Origin: Triops longicaudatus
Taxonomy: Eukaryota > Arthropoda > Branchiopoda > Notostraca > Triopsidae
Assembly: GCA_022885665.1 (NCBI GenBank)
Contig: JAGQDJ010000055.1
Span: forward strand, 434,001 to 498,000
Direction: 5' to 3'
Length of the DNA stretch: 64,000 bases
Part shown: positions 31,911-44,100 of the stretch, piece by piece
How the letters are laid out: the number at the start of each line of letters is the position of its first letter
Position numbering within the stretch: the first letter of the stretch is position 1
The notes under the pieces: generated by a model
What the model was told of the DNA's origin: nothing
What the model saw: the letters and a program-made list of their open reading frames with translations, nothing else
Database searches by the model: none
Made by a program: the position numbers and the translations under genes

Positions 31911-34298
31911 TTATCGGGTATAACAGACACGTTGTGAGGTCATGTGCAACCCAAATCAACAGAAAAATCGTCTGATAAAAAAAATTCGGATAAACAGATG
32001 TTATCTGAAGTTCTCTCGAGGTTCTTTAGATTGAGACTGTGCTGCACCCATGTAAGTCTCGGCTATCGCGGAGCCCGTTTAAGTGTTTATGATCGTGACG
32101 GGAACAAATAATCTTGCCTGGGAATTGAAATAATAGAATGTAAAAGAAATTAATAGAATGTAATCAATAGAATGCGTTGTGTTTGAAAGTTAGTAATGGC
32201 AGGATGGCTCAGTACAATGAAGGGTAAATTCACTACTGGGTACCAATTAAACATTTGTATTAACTTCACCGTAATTACTGGGCTACAGAACAAAGATAGA
32301 CTATCGGTAGCTGAACTGGAGAAAATGGACCAGGGAGTCACATGTATGGGTACGAAATTGTAACTGTGGTTCTTTGTAAAAATGGGGTTTATAAGCAGTC
32401 GCGTACCGAGGCTAAACGGCGCCCAGGACCAATTACAAAATGGCGCCTCTGTCCCCCTCCCCCCGAAATGAAAGAATAACGGAAGGAGATAAATCCAATG
32501 ATTTTTTTCCAATTAATGTATTGATATTACAGAAAGGCTCAAGTAAGACGGCTGGGTGAAATTACTCCACATTACTTAAATTAGAAGAAAAGGAGAGAAA
32601 CGTAGACCCTTGTCAATCGAAACGCGACATGAACGTAACAAAAATATTATCTTTAGAATGAAAGCTTTCTCTGCGGCTATAAAAATTCGCGATCATGCCC
32701 TATATCGCGTATTATCGCTAAGCAGTCGGAAAAAGTTGCTTATGAAACGTACTATATTTCATGGGAAAACTACATTACAGTTAATTTTGATACTTTATTT
32801 TACAAAAAAAGGTGCTGCGAATATTCACCAATCATTGTGCTGTAAATATGAATTAGCTCGCCTAAAGCTCTTAACATTAGCGTAGTTAGAGGTAATCATT
32901 TTAATGCGTTGAGGATTTTTATTTAAAAATCGTTTAAAATTATTTCTTAGGAAAAAAAATTTGCAATATTCCTTTTCCCCCAATGATTTAAAAACCTGTC
33001 CTCTACAAGCGAAGTTTGATTTGTTAAAAAGTCTTTCAAGTAAAGGAGTACGTGAAAGTCGAATCAGTGATTTTTAAAAATTCGTCCGAAAATTCTAATT
33101 CGCTAACAGGAGTTTAATTAAGATAGAAGAATAAGTTTAAAAAAATGAGAAAATCTCCTAAAAAATCACCTTCATTAGTATCAGAAGGGTTTAAAAATAG
33201 TTCCTATTTAATGCAAATTGACTAAAATATCTACACGTAATTCGCCATAATAGCTTAATCTGAATCGGGGGCTTCAGCTACAGAGTCACCGTATGCTACA
33301 GAGTCGTGCACTAAACTTTCACACACATATTTTCACACTGATTTTAAAGAAAGCTCATATTTACTTCGAGGCGATTGCAATAGAAGCTATCTAGATTAAG
33401 GTAAATAATACGGTAACGCTGCACAGCTTGACATGCTTATATTCAACTCATTTCCAGGGTAACCTTTCTCCCCATTATAATTTTATTTTTCACTTTTCCC
33501 CCTCGTATATTAAGGTATTTGTGTGATACTTTTGGTGTATCAATATTGAACGTAACAACTAAAGAAGTAAAAAAAAAATAACTCATGTCGAAAATTACGA
33601 TTTTGTTACTCGCGTTGCAACTGACCAGTCTTCTTTGGAACAGCGTACAAGGGAAGGGGTAGGGGGTGGGTCAGTGGAACGAAAAGTCAAAAGCGTTCGA
33701 TAAAGATGGGAGTGAGACGCGCTCACGGAATTGCCGTGGCATTAAGTAAAAGGGAGTTTTCTTGGGTTGTTTTTATTGAGAAATTTTGTAGAAGGACCAT
33801 ATTTTCAGTATTAAAAGTACTGTAGTTAGCAAGGTCACGTCAGGTTACTAAAGTCGTTTGTAGTTACAGGCCTGACAAGGTATAAGAGTTATCACAGTTT
33901 ACAGCTTCCAAGTATGATCTGTTTACATTATTACATGACCAAGGCACGTTCCATGAGAACACAATACCAAAAGAAAGGTGTGACATGGCTAAAAGGCAAA
34001 AAATTCGCTACTTGACGTGTGGGATAACGTGGCCGTCATTTCGAACATATTCCTCGCCATGGTTGTAGTCCCTCAGTTTACCACTAGATAGCGAAAGTAT
34101 GTCCGAAAACAAAACAAACATTACATGCAAACAAGTGAGCTTTTTCGATTTACCTCTAAATTAACTGAAAATGTCCCATGTGTCACTATAGAAGTCCATG
34201 TGACTTGCGTCACACTTTTTTTCTTTTATATATAATACATTCCACTAACTTAAGGTGTCTTTCTTGTAGAGCCGACCTTAAATTGCCGTCGCGTCTTA
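31911..34298. other. Intergenic between Kunitz cluster and zinc-finger gene
   Basis: No supported gene. Short A/T-rich open frames only. A segment at about 32400-32465 has a C-run and the phrase gcgcccaggacc / ccccctccccccg, reminiscent of the G/C-run elements at 16.2 and 51.5 kb, but too short to classify. Confidence 0.5.
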
Positions 34299-34370
34299 AT
34301 GTCGAATGACCAGTTAGTAATCTCTCAGAAACGATCTAAAATACAAATCCCACAATGGAAAATTCTGTAG
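34299..34370 (+). other. uORF overlapping the zinc-finger start codon
   Basis: An ATG at 34299 opens a 24-codon frame that ends in TAG at 34368-34370, in a different frame from and overlapping the main ATG at 34355. A possible 5' UTR acceptor (ttcttgtag, ending 34269) lies just upstream, so the uORF would be retained after splicing there. Confidence 0.4.
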
Positions 34371-36922
34371 AAAACTGGACATCAAACCCCAAGCATTTAC
34401 ACAACGTAGAAAACACTCCTTCATCCACCACTGTTCCAAGCTTACCATCGTTCCCGCCGTTATGTTACCCGCCCCAGCCTTCGCCGGTGGACGGCGCCAA
34501 TTCATACCTCGTACCTCCATCCATGGCATCTCCGTCTAACTGCCTAGCTGTCCCCGGTCAACAGAGTTATCCTTATTCCTCCCACACTCATTCGTACTAT
34601 AGCGGCATGCTAGCTTCTCAGCAAAGCTATTTCCCGCCCCCGCCTCCATTTTACTCCTCCTACTACCCAACGAACCCGCAAATTCCCACTTCATCAGCCT
34701 TAACGTATAACCACCAAAACAGTTTATCCAACTTGGCTTCCTCGTGTCCAGCTTCCAGTCCTATCATCCCACCTTTGCATTCGCCCTTGCATCTACCGCC
34801 CGTGCCTCTTGCTTTCCCGGTACAACTCCCTAAATCTGACAGCTTGGGCAAATCGAGCCTACCCGAAGACAATTATTTACCCACTACTGCTAATTCTTAC
34901 GCGTACCCGACATGGAACTGTGCCGTAGAGCACGAAAGCCTTCGTTTAGCACAGCAGTACTCTTCCTGCCAGGTGGAAGACGCGTACCGCAACCGGGAGA
35001 CAAACACATGGAATCCAGTATTACCTCCTGAAAAAGTTATAGACGAGCCTCCAAAGATTCTCCCTCTCCCAGAAGTCGAAGAACTGTCCTCTAGTACCCA
35101 GGATCGGTACAAATCCACGGGGGATGCGGAATCCGCCAACCATGTCCAAGACCCGCCTCCAGAGGAGCCTCCTCCAAGCCAAAACGTCATCGAACCTACT
35201 AGTAATACCAACGCTGAAGGTGAATACGACGATTCTGTGTCAACGTCGTCGTCCGGTTCTTCGTCCAAAGGCAGTAGTCACAACTTGCTTTCTCCGGGTG
35301 CCGAATCGTTTCTCTCCTCGGAGAACGAATCCATTGACTTGGGTTTCGAACACTTGTCCGAAACAGAAGGTGTAGATTTGCTTCAAGATTCACCCTGTTT
35401 CAACGATCTACAAAGTGGTAACGTGTCGTCTTTGTCTAATTTACCCAATTTCGATTTAATGCCCTCGAGCCAAAACGAAGCTTTGCCTATGGACAATCGG
35501 GCTAACGAGAACGAGAAAGATGACACCGCAGTACCGGCAGGCAGGCAGGCGTCACCTGCCAAGGAAGTATCGGAAATGTATTATGAAAACCATCAAAACG
35601 CAGTAATTAATAAGGAAAACTTCGTTTCGGGTGATATTGAAGAAGCTCCGTTGCTAATCTGCTACTTTTGCCAGGTGCAAATCCAAGCGTTCCAGGATAT
35701 TAACGAAATCCATAGGAGTGTTCCAGCTGGGACAGTGACCTCTGCCACGAAAACGCCTGTTTTGGGCAAATTGTCCACGATTCTTGACTGTGCCTTTCAG
35801 TACGAAGAGCAAGGCTGGGTTTTGTGTCGCAGATGCTTCGTTTTGATTGATCGGGTTGACCTTCTGGAAATTGAACTCATGTCTGTTAAGCAGGAGATCT
35901 TCCGGACTTATGAGCTGATTTACAAGCGAAATGAACCTTCACCGCCTGCCATTGTGCCGCAACCTACCCCGGAGCCTGTCCACGACCAAACAGAAGTGAA
36001 CAAGCCAGTAAATAGTTGTAATATGGTAAATAATATACAGAACGACGAGTCGGAATCGGAGAGCGAATTATCATCACGACCAGGGATCCTGACTGAAGTG
36101 GAAAACGTTATAAGTGAAAGTAGTGAGGAAAAGAAGATTGTTAAAACTAGTCACTCATGCAGTGTGTGCGGAAAATCGTTTTCGACGAGAATTTCGTTAA
36201 AACGGCACATACAGTTACACAATGGTCAGTACTCGTTCAATTGTGATCAATGCTCGCGGGGTTTTACATCTAAGCACTCGCTGAAGAATCACTTAATGAA
36301 ACACACAGGCGATCGGAAGTATGTTTGTCCGGTGTGTGCGAAAGGTTTTATTCAAAAGGTACATTTTAAGGCACATATGAGTACTCACGACGGGAATTAC
36401 CGCCTTAAGTGCGAATTATGCAATAAAGGTTTCCCGGCTAAAACGGCCCTGCAGGTTCACATGAGGAGTCATACTAAAGAAAAGCCTTATGAATGTGTAA
36501 GTTGCCAAAGAGGCTTTACGGTCAAAAGTAATTTGACTGCGCATATGGCCACTTGTTCGGGTAAGCGTCCCTGGGTATGCGAACAGTGCGGGAAAGGCTT
36601 CAGTTTACGATCGGTGTATGAAAAACACCTGAAGGCGCATGAGGGAAAATTTGATCATTGTTGTGATATGTGTGACGCAGGGTTTCAGAAGCTAAGCCAG
36701 TTGAAAGCTCATATGCGAACGCATACGAAGGAAAAACCTTTTTTGTGCCATATATGTGGGAGGGGTTTTGCGAGCCAAAGTAACTGCCGCGCGCATGAGA
36801 AGACGCATACGAATGAACGCCGGTTTTCTTGCGAGGTTTGCGGCAAAGGCTTTGGTCGTAAATACGCCTTGAATTTGCACCTCAGTCGCCACGAACGAAC
36901 TGACGCCGAAGAGGCAACATAA
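34355..36922 (+). CDS. ZAD-like plus nine C2H2 zinc-finger protein
   Basis: One uninterrupted exon encodes 855 residues. Residues 1-430 are disordered, rich in P, S and Y at the N-terminus (SYFPPPPPFYSSYYP) and in acidic/serine residues later. A ZAD-like module follows at about 433-525 with paired cysteines C436-x2-C439 and C491-x2-C494 and the LCRRCFVLIDRVDLLEIEL helix typical of zinc-finger-associated domains. Nine C2H2 fingers start at C602 and run almost to the C-terminus; finger 5 is C2HC (HMATC). Linkers such as HTKEKP and HTGDRK are present. ZAD-C2H2 proteins are an arthropod-expanded family of nuclear DNA-binding proteins; the ZAD mediates dimerisation and is usually at the N-terminus, so its central position here is unusual. 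Target genes cannot be inferred. AATAAA motifs lie at 36921 and 36983. Confidence 0.9.
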   Translation: MENSVENWTSNPKHLHNVENTPSSTTVPSLPSFPPLCYPPQPSPVDGANSYLVPPSMASPSNCLAVPGQQSYPYSSHTHSYYSGMLASQQSYFPPPPPFYSSYYPTNPQIPTSSALTYNHQNSLSNLASSCPASSPIIPPLHSPLHLPPVPLAFPVQLPKSDSLGKSSLPEDNYLPTTANSYAYPTWNCAVEHESLRLAQQYSSCQVEDAYRNRETNTWNPVLPPEKVIDEPPKILPLPEVEELSSSTQDRYKSTGDAESANHVQDPPPEEPPPSQNVIEPTSNTNAEGEYDDSVSTSSSGSSSKGSSHNLLSPGAESFLSSENESIDLGFEHLSETEGVDLLQDSPCFNDLQSGNVSSLSNLPNFDLMPSSQNEALPMDNRANENEKDDTAVPAGRQASPAKEVSEMYYENHQNAVINKENFVSGDIEEAPLLICYFCQVQIQAFQDINEIHRSVPAGTVTSATKTPVLGKLSTILDCAFQYEEQGWVLCRRCFVLIDRVDLLEIELMSVKQEIFRTYELIYKRNEPSPPAIVPQPTPEPVHDQTEVNKPVNSCNMVNNIQNDESESESELSSRPGILTEVENVISESSEEKKIVKTSHSCSVCGKSFSTRISLKRHIQLHNGQYSFNCDQCSRGFTSKHSLKNHLMKHTGDRKYVCPVCAKGFIQKVHFKAHMSTHDGNYRLKCELCNKGFPAKTALQVHMRSHTKEKPYECVSCQRGFTVKSNLTAHMATCSGKRPWVCEQCGKGFSLRSVYEKHLKAHEGKFDHCCDMCDAGFQKLSQLKAHMRTHTKEKPFLCHICGRGFASQSNCRAHEKTHTNERRFSCEVCGKGFGRKYALNLHLSRHERTDAEEAT

Positions 36923-36982
36923 TAAATTTATATGATGCATATAATGTAAAGAATGTGTTGTGAAATTAAGCATCATATTTAA

Positions 36983-36988
36983 AATAAA
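36983..36988 (+). terminator. AATAAA polyadenylation signal of the zinc-finger gene
   Basis: AATAAA 61 bp after the stop codon; another overlaps the stop region at 36921-36926. Confidence 0.45.
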
Positions 36989-38183
36989 TATTTTCACAAA
37001 AATAGCATCCTTTTTCCCTTTTATAATCGTGATGGTAGTTGCGTTATCATTGACAGAATAGAAGAAGGCAGTGACAAGTTGCTGACGCTATTCGCCTTGC
37101 GGGGGCCACTTGAAACATCACGAATGCCAGAGGCAATTGAGGAAACGGAATTAATGGTAACATGGTGTCACTCTGGAGAATAACGTAACATTTTGTCCTA
37201 CCACAGTATTAATAAGCGTTTTGAAAACTTTATGCTTAGAAAAAAAATAATCCTGGTTTTCATACAGGGACGTAATAAACGGTGAGGTTGAGATAGAAAA
37301 ACCGCGTCATTTTGCGTGAATTGTTTTGAATTTGTGCGAATTCAACAACACCAGCGTAAAGATGCTTAGTTTACCGTACATTCACGTTTTACCTTGTTTT
37401 CTGGAAACTAATTTTACAAGGATATTAGCGTAGCTAAAAGTGGAAGTTAGCAGGGTTGGTTACGTAGGGTGACACAGTTAAAGTGCCAAACGAACTAGGT
37501 TACCTTTGCGAAGTTTTATCGTAAATTAACTTTGTGCGTTGTTTAAAGTTCTTTATATTTATTACAAATACATAAAATACCACACGTAAAATTTCCTTCC
37601 GCAAATTACTATCTACAGGGTCGTTGAACGAATATATGTGTTTGCAAAATAAAAAGACGTCATGACAATGAAGATTATGAAGAATGTCACCTTGTCCGGG
37701 AAAAAAAAGTGAAAACGTGAGACAAATAAAACAGGAAGATACACAGAACTATCCCCAAAATGTGTCAATTTTTTAGAATAATCTATCCTGGCTACAATAT
37801 CCCTCCCCATTTATCTTTCCTTTAGTGCCATCACCGGTAGACTCATTACAAGTCATCCATCTACACATGTTGTCAAAATTAAGGACAAAGTAACCTCACT
37901 TGACTAGTTATCCCCCTTTTTGCTTTCTTTTCACAGCAAACCTGTCTAATATAACCACTCTTAGGGCTGGATGCGTTTTTGGTTCAATTAACACTCTCGG
38001 TTTTGAGTTCACATGCACTACTTTATCATTATCCCTCGTCTACGATCGACACCGAGATAACAAACGAGACGACGTACGTTAAGGTACATATTCCATGCAC
38101 TGGGATTATTGTTCAACAAGACGCTTCCTTAAGCGTTCTCTTTCTTCTTATCTTTTTCACAAAGTAGAGAAATATCATATTCA
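36989..38183. other. Intergenic, no feature seen
   Basis: Convergent 3' flanks of the zinc-finger gene (plus) and the RING-CH gene (minus). Only short frames; nothing recognisable. Confidence 0.5.
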
Positions 38184-41100
38184 TCAAGCCCGTACGGGAG
38201 CGTGGAGATCCGTATGTGGCAGCTTATCCAACTGCAATGCTACTGTATGACTAATGGTAGCCACCGGTTGAGTTCGAAGATTGTTCGCAACTTCCTGAAC
38301 TGCGTCCACTGAAGAAGTTACACCGCTGGACGCTTCTGGTGCAGTACTGTATCTCCTTCCCAATATGTGAATTGCCGATACTTTTGCTCTTTGATACGCC
38401 ATGACTGTGTTGACGCCCAAAAACCTGTTAACGAACAGCATTAGTCTCAATCGTCCAAAATGTTATCTTTCCTCTTTACGTTTCGGAACGTGTGGAAGAG
38501 TGACTTTACCTTAAGCAAACGTATTCAATCAGCAAAGCCACGCCAACCGCCAATAGTCGAATACCGGAATCGTGGTAGAGTTGAATGACAGCCCACGCGA
38601 CTCCTGCTGCGCTGACCATACAAGCAATAATGAAACCGGTCTGTAACCAATGTCGTAGCGTCAAGGCGTGTGCCCAGCTAATACTGACACCCTTTTCCAC
38701 GCAGTACGATTCTTGACATACTTTGCACTTTAACGCGTCCGGATTTAATGCGCTCTAATAAACAAATATTTTTTTTTTGACTTTTTCATTTTCGTAATCT
38801 AATTTTTCTTCTATAGAAGCTTTACCTCGATAATCCATCGTCGAAGACATTCGTGGTGAACTGCACTCACGTCGCCTTTGCACGCGCAGGGTTGAATCAA
38901 AGCCCCAGCATCCGTACGGTCAGAATCGTAGCAAATAAAACACTCTCCTTTTTCTATTTCTATAACACAAAAAGCAAGTAATAAGTGTTATATTTACTTT
39001 AAAACAAAAAAATGAAAGCAATTTTGAAAACGAGCAAAAAAACAATTTTGAAAACGACAATTTAATGCACCATCGGTTGGTAAAGCTGACCAACGCCATC
39101 GCCACGCAAAGCTCAAAGTCGACGTCCAAATACTCGCTAAGCCCACTTTGCCTTCTTCTGCCAATTCCATTGCACATTGAAACTACTCAAACTTCCACCA
39201 CGGTCCAACGTAAACAAAGAATCGCACACGAGTTTCCACTCTCTCGCTTTCTCTCTAAGCTTCTCACAACTGCATGTAGAACGCCCCAGACCTTATCAAC
39301 GTTTAAACAAGGGATGCCGGGCCAAAGCGAGTTAAGTGTATGTCTACACACCGATTCCTCCGCAGACGGGGATAAAAAAGAACGGTGAAAACTTCCCGAT
39401 TTATGTTCTCCAGACAAGGCAAGTGAAAATGAGATTACGTCTGTCAGAACGCTTTTGGCCTTGATAGCAGCAAGCCACAGTATGAAAATAAAAAGTGCGT
39501 CCCGTACGAGATACACGCACACACTAGCAATGCAAAGGGTTACACAAGGAAGCTAACCAAACTCATATAGGTCAATAACAATTATGGTTGGTATTCCGGT
39601 TTTGAGCCTGCGGAGGGAATAGTGCATGGTTTGTGTATTATCCTTTTTTTTTTGGTGCAACGAGTATGATAACTTGTTGCTAAGGGGCCTCGCTAACGCC
39701 AAGTTGTTGGCCTACCTCTTCCTTTCTTCTTTTTTTCAAGTTCACGGCCTTTCAAAGAGAAACTTTATGCAAGACGCCAATGTATGGACCGCGCCAAACA
39801 CCAGTCTGCATACGCTAAAAACGGGTTTTTCAAGTCTACGGTCAACTCTACCCATTTTTCTTGGCGGGTAACAAAAAAATAACGACCTCATTACCGCAAC
39901 TGTTTTCGTATTAGCAAAACCGGAAAAGTCCTAGCTTACATTTCGATTAACACTATTGACCTCGCTGGATGGTCCTAGCTAGTTGACTAAGCTTTCTTCA
40001 GTAGAAACTAGTGGTAAATGTCCTTTGTCGCACACTTTCTCTTTTTGCTAGCACAATATTTTTAATAGACATGACTTTCTACTAGCTATAAAATTGACAA
40101 TACAGTAAAATGACAGAAAATGGAGAAGAGTGAAAGGAAAATAAATAAAACGGAAAATAAATAGAAGTGAGCCAGTGAAAGAAACTTCACACAGCCACGC
40201 CTGAAAAGTGAAAACACTAATATTAAAAAAGAGAAAAAACTATAAATGCAAAATAAATCTCAAACTAACGTAAGTTAGTAACAACAATAATCTAAAGAAA
40301 ACTCCTAGCAAATATCTGAACCTAGATATGGTATAAGGAAAATGTTAAACATTATGAAAATTAGAAACACAAATATGTTAAATTAATTAGAAGCACAAAG
40401 AAAAAATCAAGACACATGTACAATATTTTAAGTGAAAATGCGCAAGTGCTGACCGGCGATACACGCGGTCAATTAAAAAAATATACTAATGTACAGATCA
40501 TAAAAAAAAGCAATTGGAAGAACTAAGAGAAAAGAGCTAACATGTCAAGTAAATAATATAACAAATTGTGAAAACCATTAAAATCTAAAGCAAAACGAAG
40601 AAAAGGGGAAATACTAAATCTTAACGGAACAGATAATGAGGAATAAAAACACGACAACACGTGAATATTAGAAATAGAATAATACTTTACGAAATTAAAC
40701 AAATCGATCATTAGCAGTCTGATTAGCAAAACAAAGTGACTGCAAAAAACGACTAGAAGAACAATACAATGAAAAGAACACAGAAACAACAAAATTACTG
40801 AAAGTCAAGAGTCTGCGTTACGTAACCTTTCTTATCGTCGACATTACTACGTGGAACTGTCAGAACAGTTACATTGCAAAGTTCACAGAGCAAACCACTC
40901 GAAAATTGCTAAGGGGGCTCAAGTGTTTCTCGTCTTTTTACAACGTCTGAATTGTGCATTAATAGACGATATACGTATTGCACGAATTTTGTCCATAAAT
41001 TTCATCATCTCTTACGTAATATCTTTGCTCTTCCTCGTCATGTCTATTGCGAATTGGCCTCCATCCTTTTTCTGTTTTATTTCTCTATGACAACTATACT

Positions 41101-44100
41101 AACCGAATTTCGTCATATACACAAACATCGCTGACCCCGGGACTGACAATGACGTAAAAAGGTCGGCGGGTTGTATATCGTACCTCCCAACTTAAAAAAA
41201 AAAAAAAAAAAAAAAAAAGTCATCTTTGCTTACCAGCTTCTTTAGGAAATTCAGATGCACAAGGTGCAGCATACGCTCCTCCCGCAGTCCCTTTGTTTTT
41301 GTTTTCCAATTCTTGCTCCAAGTCAAACTTTTTGAGGATTTTCTTCGGGTTCAAGATCCACAACTGATCCGGGCGTATGCAGTTCCACAGTACACACGGA
41401 AACCATAAGGCGACGCTTAATTCCACAACGCGGAAGACCACGTCATGAGTATTGCGACTCTCCAAGGGCACCCTAAGTAGTGGAACCACAAAAGACCATA
41501 AAGTCTAGCTACCACGAAGGTCGGCCACAACTTACATTTTCTTCCAATAGTCGCCAAATATGTCCGAGAAGAGGAAGGCGCACATGCCAATTAGCATAAC
41601 AGCTTGGAAGACCAGGCCGAAACGTGACTGGTGTAACTGTCCCATATCAACCGACAAGGAAATGCCCGACTGAAATCCACCACGAATCTGCTGACGAGGA
41701 GACAAAGGAAGAATTAATAAAAGTGTTTTTTTTTTCTAACAATTTATTTTTGTGAACTTATGTTGTTTTAATTATTTTTTTTCTTTTTATGAGACAGCAA
41801 TGACAAGTATTGCACGAACGGTACGAAACGATGAAGGGTTAAGGGTAAACGCACCTGGGTGTCAGACATAAGTCCCTCCCCTTCAGCCAAAATGTCTGAC
41901 GGAGATCCGGTGACGGGTTTTCGATTATGGTTGCGGTGGATGGGGCTGTCTGGAAAAGCATCACAATCTCCAAGAAACCCACCGCGAACCTACGTACAAC
42001 AATAGGACACAAAGATCACAAGAAAGGAAAAAACACGCCCCAAACGAGGAAACAAGACTTGAATAAAGACGCGAAAGATCTACCGCACATTATAAACACG
42101 TTTTGTAACAGACAGAAAACTGAGTGACTACCTTGAAGTAAACTTCGACGCCGTAAATAAGGAAGAAAATCACCACCACAAAGAGCAAAACTGCGTAACA
42201 CCCATTGAAAACGGAAGTGTAAAACACCTAGTGAAAAAAATTCGTTAGTAATCAAATTTTTCTGGACAGCAAAATTACAATGATGAAGAATATACTTAAA
42301 CCGATATAACTCATAATTGGGTTCATGTTTAAGAAATATTTGCCGAAACACTTTTTCCAATTCTTCCCCTCCACATTTCTTGGTATTTCTAATTTCGACC
42401 TCCTGGTTCAGCCAAAATGCTTTTTTTGCCCACTCAAAATTTGCCCGAAACGTTTTCATGTTTCGATGAAACAAATCTCTTGATCTTAATATGGAATTGA
42501 CTTTTGCTGTGACTGAAATACAACGCAGCTCGACAATCGATATTCTGTCGATGTCAACGACGTTCATTTCCACCGTTTCAGCATCTTCTACGTTCCTTTT
42601 CTAAGTATTTTATTTCTGTCATCATGAAACGGCGAAAAACTGTCGCAGGCATCCAAGCTTGGTTATGTTCTATTCACAAAGATGGCAGACAGACAACGGG
42701 TCAATAGCGTTCACACAAAGAGCTCTCACGATTATACTTCAGGGAGTCTTTCTTTGTGACGTTTGTGCAAGCACGCAGAAAACATATAAATACAAATAAT
42801 TGACGTAAAATAAAACACGGCAATGCAGTAACTAAAACTTATATAACTATATAACGTACATTACCATGATGATATTTACGTCGAAAAAAATAATTATAAT
42901 ATAGGTCGCCGCTTGACGAAGACTTTCTGTTCGCGGTAAAAAGGAATTCAGCCTGCCGAACTGCAAACATTCGAATGAGGAAGTACGGGAGTGGACTCCA
43001 AAGGAAAACCTTTGATGCCGGTACAACGAACTATAGATTTTAAGAGCATTACGCGGTTTTTGGTCGGAATTCTTACGAGAATTTCGTAAGAATTCTGACC
43101 AAACGTTGCATAACGCAATAAACCAAAGCCTTTATGAGAAAATGAAGTCAAAATACGAGGAATCGATAAAGATATGAATCTTATGAGAAAGTAACGACGT
43201 AGAAAAAACGCCGATAAGGATGAAAACGATTGACCGATAACTGAGGACCAGTTTCAGTTCGTATGGTCGAATAAGGGAGGTAGCCCATAACAAAGATTTA
43301 GAAGGAAAGATGTTAAAAAGACTGACACTAGATAAAAAAATGTCAACCGTACAAAGAACATTCGCTCTAAGAACAGAACGATCAAATAAGCGCGGTAGGC
43401 GATATAAAAAATGAATTTTACGAGGAAATGTAACTACGTAGGAAAAAGAGACGAAATCCGATAGAGAAGGCTACCCGGACATCAGAAAATATCTTGTGAG
43501 AAATACTTCTGTACAGACCGACTTCCGCAAACCTTGTGACTGGCGGCCGAAGATATGTCGAGATAAAGAAATCGATTAAGAGTTTGTTACAGGAATAGTT
43601 TATATAGGATTACGGCGTGACAGTTTAAAGATATCGCTTATATTAAATATCGGTTTAAGTCCACAGCGGTGCTTTCCGTCCACTTCTTCCCAAAAATTTA
43701 CCCTTTCTTCGTCTGTCGAATTAACACTCGTCGTCAACAGCATCTCGGCTGCTAATAAGGAATACGTCAGGACGTTAAAAATGATGAAACCCAACATGGA
43801 TTTAGAAAGAAATTGACGTTCGCTCCTCCCATCTTCCTGTAGGTGGAAGACTTCAGCCCAGAAGCACACCACCAAAGACGACACCGTCAGCAACACCGGG
43901 TAATACGCACTACTAAGACTAGCTGACCACCCCTCACTCGTCGCCTGCAATGCAAATACCATTTAATTATTAGTTTTGCATTAACTCTGGTCTGCACGTG
44001 TTTTTGATTCACGTGTAGCTTACTGGATAAGCGAAGTAAATGCCGCGTAAGAGCGCTGCCAGGAAGACCAAAAAGTACATAAGCTTTTGGGTCGTAATGC

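Noticed and set aside
39187..39540. Minus-strand open frame with a hydrophobic start inside the long intron of the RING-CH gene
   Set aside because: The only plausible acceptor (near 39547) is phase 0, which fits neither the phase 1 donor at 41234 nor the phase 1 acceptor at 38959, and no ATG begins the frame. Kept as intronic sequence.
40523..40792. Minus-strand frame rich in F, L, S and I
   Set aside because: A/T-biased composition alone explains the hydrophobic translation; there are no splice sites or similarity.
42016..42573. 185-codon minus-strand frame across 7-TM intron and exon
   Set aside because: It crosses the exon 42132-42227 in the wrong frame and shows no similarity; the 32-residue helix exon in the other frame fits both neighbours in phase.
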